Of a DNA stretch of 64,000 nt, positions 11,646 to 23,600 are shown one piece after another (position 1 is the stretch's first letter; every line of letters begins with the position of its first letter). The stretch is from Scolanthus callimorphus (lineage: Eukaryota; Cnidaria; Anthozoa; Actiniaria; Edwardsiidae): assembly GCA_033964015.1 (NCBI GenBank), contig CM066916.1:12316501-12380500 (forward strand), read 5' to 3'. The position numbers and the translations under genes are program-made. Under the pieces are notes generated by a model. The model ran no database searches. It had not been told where the DNA came from and worked only from the letters and a program-made list of their open reading frames with translations.

Positions 11646-14600
11646 CTATGTATCATGCTTCTCGACTCTTGATAACTTGACCAGGTTCTGTTTTAGTACT
11701 TTGTTGTGTGGATCTAGTTTCGCTGCAGCTTCATAGTGCTTTCGAGCACTGGCATAGTTTTTCTGTTGGAAAAAACGAACGTGATGAATTAAACCCATGT
11801 TGTCTTCAGGCTGTCCAATACAAGTAGATTTCGTATGATTGTGAAGGGGCGTGTTGTGTCGTGAGCGAGTCATGACTCTACTCAGCACTATATACTAATT
11901 ACGATTTGAGACGGCAATTCCACAAAATATTGACGGCTAGTTGGGAGAAAATATTTTCTTCCAACGCCGTCAATATTTTGTGGAATTGCCGTCTCAAAAT
12001 CGTAATTAATATTGTATCGCGATTCTTGAAGATTTTCTGGAGGAAATGGCAAGAAATAGTGCTATTTATTGTCGATTGAAATTTCAATTCTCATTACATT
12101 TACGCACGATCTCACGCAATCACATGGGCTTTTCGCACGAGCTCGAGCATTTTCTGTTTACATTTTTCCATCTTTTTCGGCGAAAAAAATCTCTTTCTGC
12201 CATAAGATATTGCTAGAAATATAGCTAAACGTTATTTCTAACTATTGACAATGAAATGAAACATAAATTCGTGCGAAAAAAGTTGAATTTTGCTAGCTCT
12301 TTTTGAGCCGTCAATACCACAAAATATTGACGGCTCACAACAACACAGAGTGGCAGGGTGAATCGCGATACTCGTGTAAAGCCTGGCGAATCAGTCTCGT
12401 ACCCAGACGCTTTCCGTTTTTTTAGGGCGCGCAAAGATTTGTGGGATAGTTTTAGCAGGGCGCGCAGGGAATTGTGGGACAGTTTTAACAGGACGCGCAG
12501 AGAGTTATGGGATATGCGCGCCGTGTAATACTCATTCCCAGTCCATACGCCTCCAAAACAAGTTTCATAGAGAAATCACCGCAAGAGACGCAAAAAATAA
12601 CATCTGGGTACGAGACTGCTGGTGAATCTAAACAATCGAGAATACGAATCCGAAACGGGTGCAAAAAATATCCATCCCCCTTCCCCGAAGCATTTTGTAC
12701 AGGCCTTGTCAACAGTCGCATCGTCAGCAAAGCAAGACGCAATCCGCGTTTTCAGTCTCACGAATTTGGTTTCTGTTCAGTCTTACGAAGTCTGTTGGCT
12801 AACCTCCATGTGTAGTATGACTCCAACGTTCATGTGAGCACCAGCATGTCTGTGGTCAAGCTCGACCGCCTTCATAAAACTCTAAAACCACGAAACATAC
12901 ATAATAGTTAACTGCACTGATAAAGTGCTACATGGTAAGAAATACTCATCAAATCAGATAATCGAAGAACACTTCATCCAGATTCAAATGGGCAACGGAC
13001 GACTATTATTGAACACGATGTAGAAAATAACACCTATTTATATAGTGAATGTGCGCATTCTGATTTGTTAAAATGCGTGTTTGTAAGAGACCTGAGAAAC
13101 ACGATTGTCACGCAACGATTTCGCGCGTGTGTACGTTATATCTAAAAGCAATAAAAGCACTTCCCACGTGCTCTCTTGTTTCTTACAAACACTCGGGGAA
13201 CGTTGGTCGAACTGATAAAACTTAATCAGTTCTCCCAACATTCGCCTTTGTCACACGGCAGCCATCTTGGATTTTCTAATACAGCGAAGCTGACATGAAA
13301 GCGAGGCCAAGCGTGTAAGCTCACCCACGCATAGTCATTTCTGTAAGAAAAAATCCAAGATGGCTGCCGTGTGACAAAGGCGAATCCCCCTCGTGTTTGA
13401 AGAAACCAGAGAGCACGCGTTAAGTACTTTTATTGCTTAACAACGATACACCAAGCAAAAGCAAAGCAAAGACTTGGAAATGCCATTCTAGGACTCATGG
13501 AAGAATTATCTAGACGTTGCAGTGAAGCAGGAGTAATACAAACATGTAGATTCTCTCCAGCTGTGTCAAGTGCAGTGGGTACCTTTACAGTCAAACCAGA
13601 TGTTCCTTTCCTCACACCTTTGAAACATTGCCGAACAACATTGCAATATTGATGATCAACTTGCTCAATCAATTTGCAAATGTGTTGAGCACTCTAGTGT
13701 TGAGCAAGTTGCTACTAGTGCCGAACAATTTCCTAGAAGAAAATCCACCAAGGTGCTGAGTTTTCCACACATTTGTATGATTTGCCATATAATATGTTTA
13801 AGCAAATCTTAGCATCTTTGTGGATAGTCTGGATTTTCTACTAGGAAATTGTTCGGCACTAGTAGCAACTTGCTCAACACATTTGCAAATTGATTGAGCA
13901 AGTTGATCATCAATATTGCAATGTTGTTCGGCAATGTTTCAAAGTTGTGAGGAAAGGAACATCTGGTTTGACTGTAACTGATGAGTTGTATTACCTGTTT
14001 GGCGTGCTTCATGTTATTCAAATCTTTCAGTAAGTTGCCGTGCTGGAAGTACAAGTCGGCATCATGGAACCTTGTCAGCACCTTGCTAATTATCTCTACT
14101 GCCTATAAACACAACTTTATGTCAGCAAATACACGACGCATCTCATTTTTCAAGTAATCAAAAAGACTGCGTCTCTGTTTATCAGCATTGCCATTCAAAT
14201 TCTTATAACCCAACCATAGAATGAAGGAGACACAAGGCCAGACGCAGCACTTCCAGTACACGTTTTCAGAACAACTTGATCGAATTCGCTATCCCTCCTC
14301 TCTATGTATGTTCTGTCACGTGCTGGAATGGGCCAATCAGAGTGAAGCTCTCAGTTTTCATCAAATACGCCGAATTTCACCATTTCTTTGCATGTTATTT
14401 TAGTATAAAATAATTTTTACTGATCATAATTCAATAATTCGCCAAAAACTAAGATTTAAAAAAACACGTTCGTTGATGCTACGCGACTATTTCACGGATA
14501 AACAGATATCTGCGTGAAGTTGATCAGATGTGCGATGCGGAGCAAAAAAAGTAGTTCCGACTAAACCCACGGGAGAGCATGTTTGCAGGCCGCAAGGTTC

Positions 14601-17600
14601 GAAACCATAAGAAATTCACATGCTAACGAGCCAAACAGAAAGTCCAACTAAAAAACCCGCGCTGCAAGTGAGTGATCCCGCGTGAAATTACCCTCTAACC
14701 AGAGCGCGATTTCTTTTCGCACCGTGCGATACAGCTTTGGATATGCCATGTTTCCAGTATCAGGGAGGCAATGCTAAGGAATACAGCTAGAGCAAGTTTC
14801 GTATGACTGTGAAAAGTGCCGCGACAAAGTTGCAGACAGGCGCGATATCCTACAGTTTTCGTTTATCCGATATTTACTTGATAATTATCTTTTGTCTATT
14901 ATCGGATGTTTATCAGATACTTGATTCAAGGAAGATATTATCAGATATTTATTCGATAATATCATAGGTTGTGAGGGTTGAACTATAAAGATTAATGGAA
15001 ATCTAGTATTTGATATTTATCGGATATTTTCACCTTGCAACTGATAGTTATTGTTTATCCTATATTTACTTGATAATTATCTTTTTGTCTATTATCGATT
15101 GTTTATCAGATACTTGATTCAAGGAAGATATTATCAGATATTTATTCGATAATATCATAGGTTGTGAGGGTTGAACTATAAAGATTAATGGAAATCTAGT
15201 ATTTGATATTTATCGGATATTTTCACCTTGCAACTGATAGTTATTGTTTATCCGATATTTACTTGATAATTATCTTTTTGTCTATTATCGGATGTTTATC
15301 AGATACTTGATTTAAGGAAGAAATTATCAGATATTTATTCGATAATATCAATTGTTGTAAGGGTTGAACTATAAAGATGAATGGAAATCTAGTAACTGAT
15401 ATTTATCGGATATTTTCACCTTGCAACCGATAGTTTTCGTTTATCTGATATTTACTTGATAATTATCTTTTTGTCTATTATCGAATGTTTATCAGATACT
15501 TGATTTAAGGAAGATATTATCAGATATTTATTCGATAATATCATAGGTTGTGAGGGTTGAACTATAAAGATTAATGGAAATCTAGTAACTGATATTTATC
15601 GGATATTTTTACCTTGCAACTGATAGTTTTTCGTTTATCCGATATTTACGTGATAATTATCTTTTCGTCTATTATTGGATGTTTATCAGATACTTGATTC
15701 AAGGAAGATATTATCAGATATTTATTCGATAATATCATAGGTTGTGAGGGTTGAACTATAAAGATTAATGGAAATCTAGTAACTGATATTTATCGGATAT
15801 TTTTACCTTGCAACTGATAGTTTTCGTTTATCCTATATTTACTTGATAATTATCTTTTCGTCTATTATTGGATGTTTATCAGATACTTGATTTAAGGAAG
15901 ATATTATCAGATATTTATTCGATAATATCATAGGTTGTAAGGGTTGAACTATAAAGATGAATGGAAATCTAGTAACTGATATTTATCGGATATTTTCACC
16001 TTGCAACCGATAGTTTTCGTTTATCCGATATTACTTGATAATTATCTTTTTGTCTATTATCGATTGTTTATCAGATATTGATTTAAGGAAGATATTATCA
16101 GATATTTATTCGATAATATCATAGGTTGTGAGGGTTGAACTATAAAGATTAATGGAAATCTAGTAACTGATATTTATCGGATATTTTTACCTTGCAACTG
16201 ATAGTTTTCGTTTATCCGATATTTACGTGATAATTATCTTTTTGTCTATTATTGGATGTTTATCAGATACTTGATTTAAGGAAGATATTATCAGATATTT
16301 ATTCCATAATATCATAGGTTGTGAGGGTTGAAGTATAAAGATGAATGGAAATCTAGTAACTGATATTTATCGGATATTTTCACCTTGCAACTGATAGTTA
16401 TCGTTTATCGGATATTTACTTGATAATTATCTTTTTGTCTATTATCGGATGTTTATCAGATACTTGATTTAAGGAAGATATTATCAGATATTTATTCGAT
16501 AATATCATAGGCTGTAAGGGTTGAACTACCAAGATGAATGGAAATCTAGTAACTGATATTTATCGGATATTTTCACCTTGCAACTGATAGTTTTCGTTTA
16601 TCGGATATTTACTTGATAATTATCTTTTTGTCTATTTTCGGATGTTTATCAGATACTTGATTTAAGGAAGATATTATCAGATATTTATTCGATAATATCA
16701 TAGGTTGTGAGGGTTGAACTATCAAGATGAATGGAAATCTAGTAACTGATATTTATCGGATATTTTAACCTTGCAACCGGTAGTTTTCGTTTATCCGATA
16801 CTTACTTGATAATGATCTATTATCTATTATCATATGTTTATCAGATACTTGATTTAAGACAGATATATTATCAGATAGTTATTCGATAATATCATAGGTT
16901 GTAAGGGTTGACTTTTCAATGTGAAGTATCAAAAAGACCAATATATAATCATGCTTTCAATCTGTAAGTCAGTCAGATTACACTTAAATGACATCAAATT
17001 TAGTTTACCTATAGACTGATACCTGTCAATGATCTCTTCGTAAAATGTGTGCTCGTATGTATGCCAGTTTGTCCGATAATAAGTCCCAAACACGGCCAAT
17101 TTTGCTAAAAATTCGAAATTAAAACCGCACTTTTCCCCTATTTTGAGTCTCTGTATGTTGCCATAGATACAGCGCCTAGAAACGGACGATAAAGATTGAT
17201 CAATGGCTATTATTCGTTGATTACTACAATAAGTTTGAGCTACGTTGAGTGAAAACTCGCTGCTTTACAGCATTTCTTGAAGGTGCGGTATTTGGGTAAA
17301 AATTTGACTGTCAATGTGAAGTATTAAAAAGACCCATATATCCTGCTTTCAAGAGTGACTGTAGATCAGTCAGATTACACTGAACCACTATCAAATTGGT
17401 GGTCGCAAAGACAAATAACCGGCCAATGGTCCTACATAAAATTTGTACTCATATGTATGCCAGTTTGTCCGAGAATTAGTTCAAAATACGGCCAATTTTG
17501 CTAAACTTTCGATTAAATATAAAGAGCGTTTTTCCTCGATTTTGAGTCTCTGCCTGCTTGCCATAAATACAGCGTCTAGCAACGATTGATACAAATTGAT

Positions 17601-20600
17601 TATTGACTATCCTCCGTTGATCACTACGCTAAGTTTAAGCTAGGTTGAGTGAAAACTCGCTGCTTACAGCATTTCTTGAGGGCATGGTATTTGGGTGAAA
17701 ATTTGACTTGTCAATGTGAAGTATTAAAAAGACCCATATATCGTGCTTTCAAGTATGGCTGTAAATAAGTCCTATTACACAGAAACTCCATCAAATTTAG
17801 TGTACCTATAGACTAATACCTGTCAATGATTCCTCTGTAAAATGTGCGCTCATATGTATGCCAGTTTGTCCGATAATAAGTCCCGAACACAGCCAATTTT
17901 GCCAAAAATTCGAAATAAAAGCGAGTTTTTCCTCAACTTTGGGTCTTTGTCTGTTGTCATCGATACAGCGCCTAGCAACGGGTGATACAAATTGATCAAT
18001 TACTACCATTCGTTGATCATTACAATAAGTATGAGCTACGTTGAGTGAAAACTCGCTGCTTTACAGCATTTCTTGAAGGCGCGGTATTTGGGTAAAAATT
18101 TGACTTGTCAATGTGAAGTGCTAAAATGACCCATATATCATGCTTTCAAGAATGACTTTAGATCAGTCAGATTACACTGAAACTCCATCAAATGTAGTGT
18201 ATCTATAGATTAATACCTGTCAATGATTCCCCCGTAAAATGTGCGCTCATATGTAAGCCAGTTTGTCCGATAACAAGTCCCGAACACGGCCAATTTTGCG
18301 AAAATTTCGGAATAAAAAGAACGGTTTTCCTCGATTTTGAGTCTCTGTCTGTTGCCATAGATACAGCGCCTAGCAATGGGTTATACAGATGATCAATGAC
18401 TATCATTCGTTGATCACTACACTAAGTTTGAACTACGTTGAGTGAAAACTTGCTGCTTTACAGCATTTCTTGAAGGCACAGTATTTGGGTGAAAATTTGA
18501 CTTGTCAATGTGAAGTGCTAAAAAGACCCATATATCATGCTTTCAAGAATGACTTTAGATCAGTCAGATTACACTGAAACTCCATCAAATTTGGTGGTCG
18601 TAAAGACAAATAACCGGCAAATGATCCCTACGTAAAACTTGTGCTCATATTTATGATAGTTTGTCCGAACATTACTTCAAAATATGGCCAATTTTGCGAA
18701 AAGTTCGAAATAAAAAGAACGTTTTCCTCGACTTTTAGTCTGTCTGTTGCCATAGATACAGCCCCTAGCAACGGGTGATACAATTTGATCAATGACTACC
18801 ATTAGTTGATCACTACACTAAGTTTAAGCTACGTTGAGCGAAAACTCGCTGCTTTACAGCATTTCTTAAAGGCATAGTATTTGGTCAATGTGATGTATTA
18901 AAAAGACCCATATATCGTGTTTTCAAGTATGGCTGTAAATAAGTCCGATTACACTGAAACTCCATCAAATTTAGTGTACCTATAGACTATTACCTGTCAA
19001 TGATTCCCCCGTAAAAGTTGCGCTCATATGTATGCCAGTTTGTCGAATAATAAGTCCCGGACTTGGCCAATTTTGCTAAAAATTCGAAATTAAAAGCGCA
19101 TTTTTCCTCAACTTTGTGTCTTAGTCTGTTGCCATCGATACTGCGCCTAGCAACGGGTGATACAATTTGATCAATGACTACCATTCGTTGATCACTACAC
19201 TAAGTTTAAGCTAGGTTGAGTGAAAACTCGCTGCTTTACAGCATTTCTTGAAGGCGCTGTATTGGTTAAAATTTGACTTGTCAAAGTGAGGTACCAAAAA
19301 GACCCATATAGCATACTTTCAAGAATAGCTGTAAATCAGTCAGATTACACTCAAATGACATCAAATTTAGTGTAGCTATAGACTGATATACCTGTCAATG
19401 ATTCTGCCAATTTTGCTAAAAATTCGAAATTAAAAGCGCATTTTTCCTCAACTTTGTGTCTTAGTCTGTTGCCATCGATACTGCGCCTAGCAACGGGTGA
19501 TACAATTTGATCAATGACTACCATTCGTGATCACTACACTAAGTTTAAGCTAGGTTGAGTGAAAACTCGCTGCTTTACAGCATTTCTTGAAGGGCGCTGT
19601 ATTTGGTTAAAAATTTGACTTGTCAAAGTGAGGTACCAAAAAGACCCATATAGCATACTTTCAAGAATAGCTGTAAATCAGTCAGATTACACAGAAACTC
19701 CATCAAATTTAGTGTAGCTATAGACTGATATACCTGTCAATGATTCTCACGTAAAATGTGCGCTCATATGTATGCCAGTTTGTCCGATAATAAGTCTCAA
19801 ACACGGCCAATTTTGCTAAAAATAGAAATTAAAAGCGCATTTTCCTCAACTTTGCGTCTTAGTCTGTTGCCATCGATACAGCGCCTAGCAACGGGTGATA
19901 CAAATTGATCAATGACTATCATTCGTTGATCACTACACTAAGTTTAAGCTAGGTGAGTGAAAACTCGCTGCTTACAGCATTTCTTGAAGGCACGGTATTT
20001 GGGTGAAAATTTGACTTTTCAATGTAAAGTATCAAAAAGACCAATATATCATGCTTTCCAGAATAGCTGTAAATACATTAGATACACTCAAATAACATCA
20101 AATTTGGTGTACCTATCGACTGATACCTGTCAATGATCCTTACGTAAACTGTGTGCTTATATGTATGTCAGTTTGCCAAATAATAATTCGAAACACGGCC
20201 AATTTTGCGAAAATTTCGGAATAAAAAGAACGTTTTTTCTCGATTTTGAGTCTCTGTCTGTTGCCATAGATACAGCGCCTAGCAACGGGTTATACAGATT
20301 GATCAATGACTATCATTCGTGATCACTACACTAAGTTTTTAACTACGTTGAGTGAAAACTCGCTGCTTTACAACATTTCTTGAAGGCACAGTATTTGGGA
20401 GAAAATTTGACTTGTCAATGTGAAGTATTAAAAAGACCCATATATCGTGCTTTCAAGAATGGCTGTACATAAGTCAGATTACAATCAAATGTCATTGAAT
20501 TTGGTGTACCTATAGACTGATTGTGGTATCCAGAATAAACAATAGGTGAGAATCAGGCGAGAGGCCCGTTTTTCGCGCGTTCCAGTGATTGTGGCCTTAA

Positions 20601-23600
20601 ATTAGTTAGATATCCAACACCATATCACTGCGAAATTGAGAATAACATCGTCTGAGATTTGACGACGAGAACCGAAGAAAAGATATACTATTGCAAACTT
20701 TTACGAGTTTCCCACAAATGACAGTATATGACAGAACAGGCTAAATATGTCATATGCAGAAGACAAACATTGGGTTTGTTTACCATATTGGGCGGTGCAT
20801 CGATGTTATGAATATATAAATAACTTAACTTTGGTCACGTGATCCACCAGCAAAGACATATTAAAAAACTACTTGTCAAAAGATCAACAATGTATTGACC
20901 GTCGCAATGCAGATAAACTCACATTGCTGCTTCGTTCTACAAATGGTTAATCCCATGGGTCCCTCACTTCCACATTGCTTCGTTCTACAAATGTTTAATT
21001 TCCATAGGTCCCTCACTTCCACATTGCTTCGTTCTACAAATGCTTTATTCCCAATTGGTCCCTCATGCCCACATTGCTTCGTTCTACAAATGTTTAATTC
21101 CATGGGTCCCTCACTTCCACATTGCTTCGTTCTACAAATGTTTAATTCCCATGGGTCCCTCACTTCCACATTGCTTCGTTCTACAAATGTTTAATTCCCA
21201 TGGGTCCCTCACTTCCTCATTGCTTCGTTCTACAAAATTTAAATCCCATGGGTCCCAACTTCCACATTGCTTCGTTCTACAAATGTTAATTTCCATCGGT
21301 CCCTTACTTCCACATGCTCGTTTTCTACAAATGTTAATTCCCATGGGTCCCTCACTTCCACATTGCTCGTTCTACAAATGTTTAATTCCCATGGGTCCCT
21401 CACTTCCACATTGCTTCGTTCTACAAATGTTTTATTCCATAAGTCCTCATTTCCCATTGCTCGTTCTACAAATGCTTTATTCCCAATTGGTCACTCATTT
21501 CAGCATTGCTTCGTTCTACAAATGTTTAATTTCCATTGGTCCCTCATTCCACATTGCTTCGTTCTAAAAATGCTTTATTCCCAATTGGTCCCTCATTTCA
21601 ACATTGCTTCGTTCTACAAATGTTCAATTTCCATAGGTCCCTCACTTCCACATTGCTTCGTTCTACAAATGCTTTATTCCCAATTGGCCCTCATGTCTAC
21701 ATTGCGTCGTTCTACAAATGTTTAATTCCCATGGGTCCCTCACCTCCACATTGCTTAGTTCTACAAATGTTTACTCCCAATTGGTCTTCATTATCTAGTA
21801 GATTCTAATAACATAATATCAGATAATATCGCAATATCGTGGGTTCAGCGTAGGAAAGGAGGGTATCTAAATAGATATCTAATAGATTCTAATAAGATAA
21901 TATGATAATATCACAATATCGTGGGGTCCAGCACAGGAAGGGAGGTAATCTAGCTAGATATCTATTAGAATCTAAGGTGATAATATTTGATAATATCGCA
22001 ATATCGTGGGGTCCAGCATAGGAAGGGAGGTAATCTAGTTAGATGTCTATTAGAATCTAAGATGATAATATTGATAATATCGCAATATCGTGAGGTACAG
22101 CATAGGAAGGGAGGTAATCTAGTTAGACATCTATTAGAATCTAAGATGATAATATCTGATAATATCGCAATATCGTGGGGTCCAGCAGAGGAAGAGAGGA
22201 TACCTAAATAGATATCTAATAGATTCTAAGATGATAATATCTGATAATATCGCAATATCGTGGGGTCCAGCATAGGAAGGGAGGTAATCTAGTTAGATAT
22301 CTACTAGAATCTAAGATGATAATATCTGATAATATCTCAATATCTGGGGTCCAGCATAGGAGGGAGGTTAATCTAGTTAGACATCTATTAGAATCTAAGA
22401 TGATAATATCTGATAATATCGCAATATCGTGGGGTCCAGCATAGGAGGGAGGTAATCTAGTTAGACATCTATTAGAATCTAAGATGATAATATCTGATAA
22501 TCGCAATATCGTGGGGGTCCAGCATAGGAAGGGAGGTAATCTAGTTAGATGTCTATTAGAATCTAAGATGATAATATCTGATAATATCGCAATATCGTGA
22601 GGTACAGCATAGGAAGGGAGGTAATCTAGTTAGACATCTATTAGAATCTAAGATGATAATATCTGATAATATCGCAATATCGTGGGGTCCAGCATAGGAA
22701 GAGAGGATACCTAAATAGATATCTAATAGATTCTAAGATGATAATATCTGATAATATCGCAATATCGTGGGGTCCAGCATAGGAAGGGAGGTAATCTAGT
22801 TAGATATCTATTAGAATCTAAGATGATAATATCTGATAATATCTCAATATCTTGGGGTCCAGCATAGGAGGGAGGTAATCTAGTTAGATACTACTAGAAT
22901 CTAAGATGATAATATCTGATAATATCTCAATATCTGGGGTCCAGCATAGGAGGGAGGTAATCTAGTAGATATCTATTAGAATCTAAGATGATAATATCTG
23001 ATATATCACAATATCGTGGGGTCAAGCACAGGAAGGGAGGTAATCTAGTTAGATATCTACTAGAATCTAAGATGATAATATCTGATAATATCTCAATATC
23101 TTGGGGTCCAGCATAGGAGGGAGGTAATCTAGTTAGACATCTATTAGAATCTAAGATGATAATATCTGAATATCGCAATATCGTGGGGTCCAGCATAGGA
23201 AGAGAGGATACCTAAATAGATATCTAATAGATTCTAATAAGATAATATCTGATAATATCAGGATATCGAGGGGTCCAGCATAGGAATGGGGACAAGGTAA
23301 GATAGAATCTACTATACATCTAATAGACTCTAATATAATGATATTATCTAAATCTAAATATCAGTAATCCTATATAGTGCAGTTATCGCGCCATCCTCCA
23401 AAGTTGTGCCGCGACATGATCGTGCCGCGACTACGCGATTTCATTCCGTATAGAGCAGATTTCGTATGACTGTGAAAAGTGCCGCGGTACGGCGCGGTAC
23501 TGTCGCGGTGGCGTACCGAACCTGGCCTGCTGTAAATGGAATGAAATCGCCAATGAAATCGCGTAGTCGCGGTACGGTCACGGTCGCGGCGCGGAACAAC

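Noticed and set aside
20876..21808. Frames of 70-175 codons in both directions
   Set aside because: Artefacts of the stop-poor 49-bp tandem array; they cycle through all frames and have no start or splice support.
14850..23330. CRISPR array
   Set aside because: Regular spacing, but units are contiguous tandem copies without unique spacers, in an animal-type genome.
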